Assembly (NCBI GenBank): GCA_900555355.1
Contig: USKV01000015.1
Coordinates: 1-13,450 of the forward strand
Direction: 5' to 3'
Length of the DNA: 13,450 bases
From: an uncultured Collinsella sp.
GTDB taxonomy: Bacteria; Actinomycetota; Coriobacteriia; Coriobacteriales; Coriobacteriaceae
Positions 1 through 5,954 of the stretch are shown in pieces. The position numbers and the translations under genes are program-made. How positions within the stretch are numbered: position 1 is the stretch's first letter; each line of letters opens with the position of its first letter. Under the pieces are notes generated by a model. That model searched no databases and was not told the origin of the DNA. It saw nothing but the letters and a program-made list of their open reading frames with translations.

Positions 1-411
1 ACCCCCGGCGCGTTAGAGCTTGTGCGCTCGGCACACAGCAAGGGCTGGAAGGTCGGCGTGGTAAGCGGCGGCTTCCACGAGGTCGCTGACAAGATCGCAG
101 CCGCCGCGGGCATCGATTTTTGCCTGGCCAACCGTCTGGAAGTCGTGGACGGCAAGCTCACGGGTAAGCTGGCGGCAGACATTGTGACCAAGGAATCCAA
201 GCTCATTCAGCTGCTGGATTGGGCAGTTGAGTGCGGTGTCGACATGGCCCACACCGTCGCGATCGGCGACGGCGCCAACGACATCCCCATGATCCAGGCC
301 GCGGGCACGGGCATCGCGTTTTGCGCCAAGCCCAAGACGCGCGAAGCCGCCCCGTTTGCCATCGACGAGCGCAACCTGATGCTCGCCATGGACATCATCC
401 TGCGTGACTAG
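1..411 (+). CDS. serB: Phosphoserine phosphatase SerB, C-terminal part (5' end outside the window)
   Basis: The frame is open from base 1, so the gene begins before the window. About 136 residues of a HAD-superfamily phosphatase are present. The motifs are the KVGVVSGGFHEVADKIA block (HAD motif II serine region plus the following helix), a conserved lysine in the TKESK stretch (motif III) and GDGANDIPMIQAAGTGIAFCA (motif IV acidic residues). The tail with KPKTREAAPFAI is typical of SerB. SerB hydrolyses O-phosphoserine to serine, the last step of serine synthesis, in the cytoplasm. The catalytic DxDxT motif I must lie upstream and cannot be checked. The stop at 409-411 is followed by 114 bp that carry the larB promoter, so serB is probably transcribed separately. 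No T-tract terminator is visible after it. Confidence 0.93.
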   Translation, partial: TPGALELVRSAHSKGWKVGVVSGGFHEVADKIAAAAGIDFCLANRLEVVDGKLTGKLAADIVTKESKLIQLLDWAVECGVDMAHTVAIGDGANDIPMIQAAGTGIAFCAKPKTREAAPFAIDERNLMLAMDIILRD

Positions 412-420
412 CCGATCCGT

Positions 421-449
421 TTAACAATTGAATCAGTCTGTCCTATAGT
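421..449 (+). promoter_or_regulatory. Sigma-70-type promoter for larB-larC-tetR
   Basis: A TTAACA box at 421-426 (5 of 6 matches to TTGACA) lies exactly 17 bp from TATAGT at 444-449 (5 of 6 matches to TATAAT). Transcription would start near 456, leaving a leader of about 70 nt before the larB ATG at 526. The -10 box overlaps the left arm of the inverted repeat at 448-481, which suggests repression. The assignment is by pattern only. Confidence 0.6.
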
Positions 450-481
450 TTCCGAACAATTTTGTCTTAGTGTTCGGAAAC
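448..481. promoter_or_regulatory. Perfect 11-bp inverted repeat overlapping the larB -10 box and start site (candidate operator)
   Basis: GTTTCCGAACA (448-458) and TGTTCGGAAAC (471-481) are exact reverse complements separated by 12 nt. The repeat begins within the -10 box and covers the predicted transcription start. No T-tract follows, so it is a poor intrinsic terminator for serB. A repressor operator or a 5'-leader hairpin are the two readings. The TetR protein encoded at the end of the same operon is the obvious candidate ligand, but this is inferred from position only. Confidence 0.55.
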
Positions 482-525
482 ATCCCCTTTGAGTGCTAGA
501 CTTTGCGCCGTCGAAGGGAACATAT

Positions 526-1308
526 ATGGATAAGCGAGATCTTGAGCAGCTGCTGAGCGATGTTGCCGGCGGATCAGTCACCCCTGCCGACGCCCTCACG
601 CGCATCCAGACGGCTCCGACCGCCGATTTGGGTTTTGCGCAGCTCGATCTTTCGCGCGGGGTGCGCCAGGGAGCCGGCGAGGTTGTCTACGGTGCCGGTA
701 AAACCGCCGAGCAGATTGCCGCCATTATCAAAGCATTACTCAATGCCGGCCAGGTGCGCATCCTGGTCACGCGCCTGGACGCCGAAAAGGCAGCCCGCGC
801 CTCGAAGCTCCTCGGCAACGGCATCGACCTGGGATATGTCCCAGACGCACAGCTCGCCCTCGTGGGCGGCAAGCCCTCCCCTACCGGCAACGGACGCATC
901 GTTGTCGCCTGCGCCGGTACGAGCGACCTGCCCGTCGCCGAGGAAGCCGCGTTGACGGCCGAATTCTATGGCAACGAGGTCGACCGCCTCTACGACGTAG
1001 GTGTCGCAGGCCTGCACCGCCTGCTCGCGCATGCCGAGGAACTTGCCCAGGCGCAGGTGGTCATCGCCATCGCCGGCATGGAGGGCGCCCTGGCGAGCGT
1101 TATCGGCGGTCTGGTAAGCTGTCCGGTCATAGCCGTTCCCACCAGCGTGGGTTACGGCGCGAGCTTTGGTGGCGTAGCCGCGCTGCTCGCCATGCTCAAC
1201 TCCTGCGCCAGCGGCGTATCGGTCGTCAATATCGATAACGGCTTTGGTGCCGCCTACCAGGCAAATCTTATCAATCATCTGAGCGCCGGCACATCCTGCG
1301 CCCGTTAA
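526..1308 (+). CDS. larB: LarB, pyridinium-3,5-biscarboxylate mononucleotide synthase (nickel pincer cofactor pathway)
   Basis: This 260-residue protein matches LarB, which carboxylates and hydrolyses nicotinic acid adenine dinucleotide to give the dicarboxylated pyridinium mononucleotide, the first intermediate of the Ni pincer cofactor of lactate racemase. The N-terminal third (about 1-120) has the LarB-type segment with DLSRGVRQGAGEVVYGAGKT near 42-60. The rest is PurE/AIR-carboxylase-like: GTSDLPVAEEA near 131-141, IAGMEGALASVIGGL near 182-196, and MLNSCASGVSVVNIDNGFGA near 223-242. C227 in the MLNSC motif is the candidate for the reactive cysteine reported for LarB. The ATG at 526 is chosen over an upstream in-frame TTG at 493, because GAAGGGA lies a few bases before it and the family begins with this short DLEQLL helix. 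The stop overlaps the larC ribosome-binding site, so the two genes are coupled. Confidence 0.93.
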   Translation: MDKRDLEQLLSDVAGGSVTPADALTRIQTAPTADLGFAQLDLSRGVRQGAGEVVYGAGKTAEQIAAIIKALLNAGQVRILVTRLDAEKAARASKLLGNGIDLGYVPDAQLALVGGKPSPTGNGRIVVACAGTSDLPVAEEAALTAEFYGNEVDRLYDVGVAGLHRLLAHAEELAQAQVVIAIAGMEGALASVIGGLVSCPVIAVPTSVGYGASFGGVAALLAMLNSCASGVSVVNIDNGFGAAYQANLINHLSAGTSCAR

Positions 1309-1318
1309 GGAGCATTCC

Positions 1319-2230
1319 ATGTCCAACCATCAGCACACGCTTATCATCGACGGCACTTCGGGCATCAGCGGCGATATGACCGTCGCGGCCCTGCTCGACC
1401 TGGGCGCCAGCGAGGAGCACCTGCGCGAACAGCTCGCCACGCTGCCGGTCGACGGCTTTTCGATCGCTGTAACGCGCGTAAACAAGCATGGCATCGACGC
1501 CTGCGATTTCGACGTCCAGCTGGCAGAGGAGCTCGAGAACCACGACCACGACATGGCCTGGCTCTACGGCAACGAAGCAGCTGCCGAGCACGCACATGAG
1601 CACGAACACCATCATCATGACCATGACGAGCACGAACACGAGCACACGCATGAGCATGAGGCCCACGGCCATGGCCACGAGGGCCATCATCACGCCCACC
1701 ACCATCACCACCGCTCTTTGGCGGACGTCACCGCCATCATCGACGGTTCACAGCTAAGCGATGGCGCCAAGCGTCGCGCCCTCGCCATTTTTTCCGCACT
1801 CGCCGCTGCCGAGGCAAAGGCTCACGGCAAAACGCCCGACACCGTCATGTTCCACGAGGTGGGCGCCGTCGACTCCATCGTCGACGTCTGCTCTGTCGCC
1901 ATCTGCCTCGACGACCTGGGTATTGAGGACATCGTAGTCGAGTCGCTCTCCGAGGGCCACGGCACCATCCGCTGCGCCCACGGCCTCATGCCCATTCCCG
2001 TCCCCGCTGTCGTCAACCTGTGTCAGGCGGGCAATATCGCCCTCACGCCTGCACCGGTCGCCGGCGAGCTCGTGACGCCCACGGGCGCCGCCATCGTCGC
2101 CGCGCTGCGCACGTCCGAGCACCTGCCGGCCCGCTACCGCATCGAGGCCGTCGGCTACGGCGCCGGTAAGCGCCCCTACGAGGGTTGCTCCGGTACGCTC
2201 CGCTGCCTGCTCGTTGACGCGGACGCATAA
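1319..2230 (+). CDS. larC: LarC N-terminal domain protein (LarC1-like nickel insertion protein) with a His-rich insert
   Basis: This 303-residue protein matches the N-terminal domain of LarC, which takes part in nickel insertion into the pincer cofactor. Family motifs in order: DGTSGISGDM...ALLDLGA (11-30), VMFHEVGAVDSIVDVC (about 177-192), GHGTIRCAHGLMPIPVPAV, ELVTPTGAAIVAAL and VGYGAGKRPY near the end. Between 91 and 131 there are 24 histidines in 41 residues, alternating with Glu and Asp, a plausible nickel-storage region. The protein stops soon after the GYGAG motif, so the C-terminal LarC2 domain, which binds CTP and performs nickel insertion in characterised LarC, is missing. No LarC2-like sequence occurs elsewhere in the window. 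AAGGAG at 1307-1312 overlaps the larB stop. The next gene begins 2 bp after the stop. Identity as LarC1 is secure; how it works without LarC2 is open. Confidence 0.9.
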   Translation: MSNHQHTLIIDGTSGISGDMTVAALLDLGASEEHLREQLATLPVDGFSIAVTRVNKHGIDACDFDVQLAEELENHDHDMAWLYGNEAAAEHAHEHEHHHHDHDEHEHEHTHEHEAHGHGHEGHHHAHHHHHRSLADVTAIIDGSQLSDGAKRRALAIFSALAAAEAKAHGKTPDTVMFHEVGAVDSIVDVCSVAICLDDLGIEDIVVESLSEGHGTIRCAHGLMPIPVPAVVNLCQAGNIALTPAPVAGELVTPTGAAIVAALRTSEHLPARYRIEAVGYGAGKRPYEGCSGTLRCLLVDADA

Positions 2231-2232
2231 CC

Positions 2233-2772
2233 ATGGATGCCCGCAAGGCAAAAAGCCGTACCGCCATCGTTGCGGCGTTTTCCGAGCTCCTTCGCGAGGA
2301 GGACTACGGCAAGATCACCGTCGGCGACATCATTGCTCGCGCCCATGTGGGTCGGGCCACGTTCTACGGCCTCTTCAAGAGCAAAGACGACCTACTGTCC
2401 GAGCTCGTGAACGACATCTGCACCCACGCCCTCGACGACGATGGTACGCCGCTCGACGACCCACTCGTGCAAGTCGAGCATATCCTCAACAACCTCTGGG
2501 AGCGCCGCCAGGGCGTTCGAGCCCTCGTAGCCGGCGCCGGCTCACGCGTCTTCGCCGACTGCCTCCGCAAGACCATCATGTCGCGCGCAGCCGAAACCGT
2601 CCCTACCGACCCAAACGGCCCCGCCGCCACCATGGACCGAAGCTTCCTACTACACCACATAGCCTCAAGCTTCGTAGGAATGGTCCAATGGTGGGCCTGG
2701 CACAACTTCCAAGCCCCAAAAGAGGACGTAGCCAAAGACTACCTCTCAGCCATAAAACCCCTCTTCAGATAG
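2233..2772 (+). CDS. TetR/AcrR-family transcriptional regulator in the lar operon
   Basis: This 179-residue protein has the usual length and layout of a TetR regulator. Residues 5-22 form helix 1, and about 28-50 form the helix-turn-helix with the signature ITVGDIIARAHVGRATFYGLFKSKDDLL. The C-terminal region (about 60-179), with LLHHIASSFVGMVQWW, resembles the ligand-binding and dimer domain of TetR proteins with a C-terminal TetR_C_33-like fold (from memory). It starts 2 bp after larC, so it is co-transcribed and probably translationally coupled. It may control the lar genes, taking the place of the Crp/Fnr-type LarR of Lactobacillus plantarum; this is inferred from position. The last 45 codons or so switch from G/C-ending codons to A-ending ones (CTA, ATA, GTA, GGA, AGA), unlike the first part of the gene. 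The ligand is unknown. Confidence 0.88.
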   Translation: MDARKAKSRTAIVAAFSELLREEDYGKITVGDIIARAHVGRATFYGLFKSKDDLLSELVNDICTHALDDDGTPLDDPLVQVEHILNNLWERRQGVRALVAGAGSRVFADCLRKTIMSRAAETVPTDPNGPAATMDRSFLLHHIASSFVGMVQWWAWHNFQAPKEDVAKDYLSAIKPLFR

Positions 2773-2906
2773 ACGCCTCCTCCCAAGGCGTCATCCCTTC
2801 CCAAAGTATCGCCCTCATCTCAACGCCCCAACAACCAAGCGCCCACCACATCCAAATTCAGATATAAATGTTGGGTTGCTTGCTCGGGCGCAGCAAAGAC
2901 CCTGCA
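2772..2906 (+). terminator. C-rich, G-poor 3' tail of the lar operon (possible Rho-utilisation region)
   Basis: GACGCCT (2772-2778) and AGGCGTC (2786-2792) form a 7-bp hairpin that starts on the last base of the TetR stop codon, without a T-tract. The 88 bases from 2773 to 2860 contain about 41 C and 9 G by hand count. Long, unstructured, C-rich and G-poor RNA is what Rho binds. No gene is seen in this stretch. The intrinsic hairpin element at 2907-3031 follows directly. Confidence 0.35.
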
Positions 2907-3031
2907 GCTGGCCGCATGGGGTAACTTCCCAGCGCATTCCGCAGGACGCAAAAAGGCTCGCCGCACAAAGTGCGCAGCGAGCCTTTTTGCATGTCCGAGG
3001 ACGCGCTGGGAAGTTACCCCATGCGGCCAGC
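2907..3031. terminator. Complete long hairpin element, copy 1: bidirectional terminator between convergent lar units
   Basis: Arms 2907-2935 and 3003-3031 are a perfect 29-bp inverted repeat. The 67-bp interior contains a second stem, GCAAAAAGGCTCGC (2948-2961) against GCGAGCCTTTTTGC (2977-2990). A cap hairpin of CGCAC, loop AAA, GTGCG sits on top. Because A5 and T5 tracts flank the inner GC-rich stem, it works on paper as an intrinsic terminator in both directions. It lies 134 bp past the TetR stop and 21 bp past the larD stop, where a two-way terminator is expected. The strips between the stems, ATTCCGCAGGAC and ATGTCCGAGGAC, and the cap recur in the copy at 5955-6081, while the stems differ. 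Confidence 0.85.
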
Positions 3032-3052
3032 GGACAACTATGTAGCCTTGAA

Positions 3053-3784
3053 CTAGAACATGCCCAAGAAACCATGCACAAACAGTGCAGCCAGAGCGGC
3101 ACCGACAAACGGAGCGATGCCAGGAACGAGCAGGCCGTACTTCCAGTTGTTGTCAGCCTTGTTCTTGATCGGCAGCACCTGATAGGCCATGCGAGGACCA
3201 AGGTCACGAGCCTGGTTCATGGCGAAGCCGGTGATGCCGCCCATGCCCATGCCAACGGCCCAAACGATCAGGCCGACGCAGATGGCGAGCATCAGAACGT
3301 TCTCGCCGGCGCGGCTAGCGGCAGCGAGGATGGCGCTGATGAACACAAAGGTGCAGATAGCCTCGCAGAAGAAGTTACGGGCGTAGTTCGTACCCTCGGT
3401 GGTGGGGTTGGTCGAGAAGATGTTGCGCTGGGCAATGGGGTCGACGACGCCATCGGAAGCCTTGAACTCATCGGCATACATCAACCACGCGATCACGGCG
3501 CCCGCAAAGCCGCCGAGCATATCGGCAATCATGAAGGGAATGCAGCTGCTCCACGGCACCAGGCCTACGATGCACTGGGCAAGCACCATGGCGGGGTTCA
3601 TGCACACGGCGCCGCCAAAGACAAACAGGCAGACCGAGATGCCAAAAGACCAAGTGGTGATGGCAAACATGTGGCCGGAGCCCTGATACTTGGTGCCCTT
3701 AAGCACGGTATCGCAGTGCACGCCCACGCCAAAGATGATCATGAGGGCCGTTGCGCCGAATTCGCAGAGGAGTTTGGTAAGCAT
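3053..3784 (-). CDS. larD: MIP-family channel, LarD-like lactic acid/glycerol facilitator
   Basis: This 243-residue integral membrane protein belongs to the aquaporin/aquaglyceroporin (MIP) family, with about six transmembrane segments and two half-helices. The first half carries GGAVCMNPAMVLAQ with NPA at 63-65. The second carries GFAMNQARDLGPR with N190-Q191-A192-R193-D194. The Asp after the pore arginine marks the glycerol-facilitator branch. The second NPA is NQA here (codon CAG), an unusual substitution. In L. plantarum the lar operon includes larD, a MIP channel for lactic acid. Position just after larA on the same strand supports the same role, but glycerol transport cannot be excluded from sequence alone. 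It starts at ATG 3784, with AAGG a few bases upstream. A 49-bp gap separates it from larA, suggesting one transcript. The hairpin element at 2907-3031 ends the unit. Confidence 0.82.
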   Translation of the reverse strand: MLTKLLCEFGATALMIIFGVGVHCDTVLKGTKYQGSGHMFAITTWSFGISVCLFVFGGAVCMNPAMVLAQCIVGLVPWSSCIPFMIADMLGGFAGAVIAWLMYADEFKASDGVVDPIAQRNIFSTNPTTEGTNYARNFFCEAICTFVFISAILAAASRAGENVLMLAICVGLIVWAVGMGMGGITGFAMNQARDLGPRMAYQVLPIKNKADNNWKYGLLVPGIAPFVGAALAALFVHGFLGMF

Positions 3785-3809
3785 AAAACCTTATCTTTCT
3801 TGTCGGTTA

Positions 3810-3824
3810 TAAACGATTCGTTTA
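3810..3824. promoter_or_regulatory. 15-bp odd-centred palindrome between larA and larD
   Basis: TAAACGA (3810-3816), a single T, then TCGTTTA (3818-3824) form a perfect dyad in the 49-bp larA-larD gap. It could be a DNA operator, a small RNA hairpin affecting downstream expression, or chance. A related half, CGATCCGTTTA, occurs at 414-424, overlapping the larB -35 box. Confidence 0.3.
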
Positions 3825-3833
3825 GGCCGCGCG

Positions 3834-5111
3834 CTAGTGCTGAGCGACAACAACGCCCAGGCCATCGGGAATGACGGCCACCTTGGCATCGGCACCCTTC
3901 ATCTCAAAGGCGAGCTTGAGCGCCTCCTCGAGGGTGTTGACCGGCGTCATGTGCATATCCTTAATCATCTGGTGATCGCACAGGTCGGTGACCATGATCA
4001 CGGGGTGATGCGCCAGGATGCGGGCAAAGATCTGGCTCGTCCACTGGTCGGGCAGGGTCTCGTCCTTAGGACGGTCGATGCAGGCGCGCTCAAACTCTGC
4101 CGGATCGTTGTCGGCGATGTTGTGATAGAAGCCCTCGCCGCCGTGACCGTCGGCACAACCGGCGACGTCGATGATCACACCGCCCTCGGGAAGCGTGGCC
4201 TCGGCAGAGCACATGCCCTTCACGGCCTGGTAGATGTTCTGGTCGAGCGGGTAGCCGCCGTTGGTGGTAATGGCAATCTCGCACTCGACGGGCTCAACGC
4301 CGGCAAGGCTCTTCACGAACTCGCAGCCAGCCTCGTGCGCCTTGTGGATATCGCCGGCAAAGGAGCCGATGACCTCGTGCTTGCCGTTGAGCACCACGTT
4401 AAGCACAAAGGCAAGGTGAGCCATCTCGGCAGCGGCAAACATGTCCTCGCTCACGTGGTTGTGGCACAGGTTGCCGGCACGCGAATGGGAATCGTTCACA
4501 AACTGACCGTTATGGTTGTACATGATGGTCTTATAGCTGGCAATGCCGGGCAGCACGGACTTGCGGCTGCCAGAGAAGCCAGCAAAGAAGTGCGGCTCAA
4601 TAAAGCCCTCGGCAAGCAGCAGATCGCAATCGGCCGCAATCTTGTTGATGATGCACTCGCCGCCAGAAGGCAGGGTGCCGATCTTTTTCATCATGCTGTC
4701 GTCAGTCGCGACGTGCATAACGATTTCCTCGTTGGCAACGATCTCCTCGCCGTACTTGTTGACGAGCTCCTCGTGCGTCGACGGACGGTGCATACCCGTA
4801 GCAACCAGAATGCGCACGCGAGCCTCGGGCGCAGCGGAATGGATGTGATGCAGCAGAATAGGCATCGTCACACGCGAGGGGACGGGACGCGTATGATCGG
4901 AGCTAATAATGACAATATCCTTCTTGCCAGCACAAAGCTCCTCGAGCGAAGGTGAGCCGTAAGGGTTGGCAAGCGACTCTTCTACCAGCTCTTCCTGCGA
5001 TTTTGTAGTCTTAAACTCGTTTTGATAACCTTCCATCACACCCACGAAGTTCTTATCCTCGAGCTCTAGATGCAACGTCTTGTGGTCAAACGGTAGTTCA
5101 CATTCAAACAA
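3834..5111 (-). CDS. larA: LarA, nickel-pincer-dependent lactate racemase
   Basis: LarA interconverts D- and L-lactate by hydride transfer to a covalently bound nickel pincer cofactor. The protein aligns throughout with L. plantarum LarA as I recall it: SSDHTRPVPSR, ILVATGMHRPSTHEELVNKYG, GFIEPHFFAGFSGSRKSVLPGI, TNGGYPLDQNIYQAVKGM, GCADGHGGEGFYHN and DQWTSQIFARIL. The frame opens at 5252, but I place the start at TTG 5111, giving 425 residues. From there the active-site residues fall exactly on their published L. plantarum numbers: R75, H108, H174, K184 (cofactor lysine), H200, Q295 and K298. GGAAGAGG lies about ten bases before this TTG. All the key residues are present, so the enzyme should be active if cofactor is made. 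It needs LarB, LarC and LarE; larE is not in this window. A racemase of another 2-hydroxyacid in the LarA superfamily is less likely, given the close match. Confidence 0.93.
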   Translation of the reverse strand: MFECELPFDHKTLHLELEDKNFVGVMEGYQNEFKTTKSQEELVEESLANPYGSPSLEELCAGKKDIVIISSDHTRPVPSRVTMPILLHHIHSAAPEARVRILVATGMHRPSTHEELVNKYGEEIVANEEIVMHVATDDSMMKKIGTLPSGGECIINKIAADCDLLLAEGFIEPHFFAGFSGSRKSVLPGIASYKTIMYNHNGQFVNDSHSRAGNLCHNHVSEDMFAAAEMAHLAFVLNVVLNGKHEVIGSFAGDIHKAHEAGCEFVKSLAGVEPVECEIAITTNGGYPLDQNIYQAVKGMCSAEATLPEGGVIIDVAGCADGHGGEGFYHNIADNDPAEFERACIDRPKDETLPDQWTSQIFARILAHHPVIMVTDLCDHQMIKDMHMTPVNTLEEALKLAFEMKGADAKVAVIPDGLGVVVAQH

Positions 5112-5225
5112 TGACGAGCGCCCTCTTCCTTTCAACTGACACACTAGATAAACCGTTGGAAGGATACGCCGCTCACCGAAAAACACCACCGTCCACCGAG
5201 TCATTAACACAACGTTCATATTTGA

Positions 5226-5270
5226 CCCACAACAAAACGGCCGCGATCCCAAACGGAACCGCAGCCGCCT
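5226..5270 (-). terminator. Predicted intrinsic terminator in the larA leader (possible attenuator)
   Basis: On the - strand GCGGCTGCG (5268-5260) pairs with CGCGGCCGT (5245-5237), nine pairs including two G-U wobbles, across a 14-nt loop. It is followed at once by TTTTGTTGTG. It lies about 125 bp before the larA start and points toward larA. No - strand gene lies between it and the hairpin element that ends the PEPC gene, so there is nothing upstream for it to terminate except a leader RNA. It is either an attenuator, if the larA promoter is upstream, or an insulator if the promoter lies in 5112-5225. Confidence 0.5.
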
Positions 5271-5406
5271 GTAAAAGACACTATGGGCAGGACGGTCAAC
5301 GCAATGCCGAGACGAACGTTCACCCCGATGGCATGCGCGCGTAAGTCATCTTGTATAAATACGTCAACTAATTGCATAAAATGGCGCATGGATTTCTAGC
5401 CGTAAC

Positions 5407-5425
5407 AGGGTAGTACCCTCCGGAG
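5407..5425. repeat. Two abutting short palindromes
   Basis: AGGGTA-G-TACCCT (5407-5419) is a 13-bp odd-centred perfect dyad, and CTCCGGAG (5418-5425) is an 8-bp perfect palindrome overlapping its end by two bases. No gene starts nearby on either strand; larA begins about 300 bp away. The function is unknown. Confidence 0.35.
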
Positions 5426-5681
5426 CGTGCATTTTTGCGAGTATTCAGCATCGCGGGATAAGATTTTGGTGTCAAAAGTCTTTCAAAAGGTAGATAGTCC
5501 TCATGACTCGTCCCATCTGGATAGCATGCGGCGAGAAACCAGCCATATACGGGCATCGCCAAGGCCCAATTGTCGTGCAAAAGCATCAACAAAGGTAGCG
5601 AAAGCCGGCTATGGCCTTATGCATCAATCTTTGGCTGCTGAAAACTCCGTTTTTTGCACGTCGCCCCAAGCACCACCCTCA

Positions 5682-5954
5682 CCCAGCGGCTGATTCGCCA
5701 AAGGTCGGACATCGCAGGGCCCGCCATAGGTTTACTTTTAGGCACACTCCACAGGACGCAAGAAGCCCTCGCCGCACTCCACATTAGGCGCGAAGCGCAC
5801 TTTATTTTCATCAGCTTTAATCCCTGAAAACCGAGGACGAAGGAACCCGATGGGTTTCCCCCTGAATGCATTCCGCAGCAAGAAGCCCTTTCCAAACGCG
5901 CGAAGCGCGCCTTTATTTCCCCAGCAAGTAATCCACCGAAGACCGGACATCGTA
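5682..5954. repeat. Tandem array of degenerate half-copies of the long hairpin element
   Basis: Two incomplete units (starting near 5682 and 5800) and the left flank of a third (from about 5915) align with one another and with the left half of the complete copy at 5955-6081. Shared landmarks are CAGC (5684, 5812, 5922), GACCGGACATCG-like text (about 5704 and 5941, weaker at 5831), GCATTCCGCAG (5868 and 5982, degenerate at 5745) and GCAAGAAGCCC. A 26-bp stretch at 5752-5777 is identical to 5990-6015. Each incomplete unit ends in a GC-rich hairpin with a GAA loop (GCGCGAAGCGC near 5789 and 5900), then TTTATTT, in place of the right half. Spacing is about 110-128 bp. No gene is seen here; the long - strand frame across it is made of the repeats. 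Confidence 0.7.

Larger units (their letters stand above)
5112..5681. other. Intergenic region upstream of larA without a convincing gene
   Basis: This stretch contains the larA leader, the predicted terminator hairpin at 5226-5270 and the paired palindromes at 5407-5425. Open frames here are short, lack ribosome-binding sites and resemble nothing I know. The longest, 74 codons on the - strand at 5368-5592, begins at TTG and has no family motif. Base composition is lower in GC than the flanking genes, as expected for non-coding DNA. No strong larA promoter is clear. A TTGACC box lies on the - strand at about 5294-5299, without a good -10 box at the right distance. Confidence 0.5.

Noticed and set aside
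1590..1711. Low-complexity CAC/CAT-rich tract as a possible simple repeat or sequencing artefact
   Set aside because: It stays in frame and encodes the His-rich metal-binding segment typical of LarC proteins.
2214..2236. Programmed -1 frameshift joining LarC to the TetR protein, by analogy with larC1/larC2
   Set aside because: TetR is in the -1 frame, but that frame has a TGA at 2215-2217. The short window before the larC stop has no slippery heptamer. Simple translational coupling is enough.
2876..3874. 332-codon + strand frame over the hairpin element and larD
   Set aside because: It is antisense to a clear MIP-family channel and runs through a terminator. No family resemblance was found.
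5368..5592. 74-codon - strand frame beginning MLMLLHDNWALAMPVYGWF
   Set aside because: It has a TTG start without a ribosome-binding site, no known motif, and a stop a few codons upstream. It contains the paired palindromes. It is too weak to call a gene.
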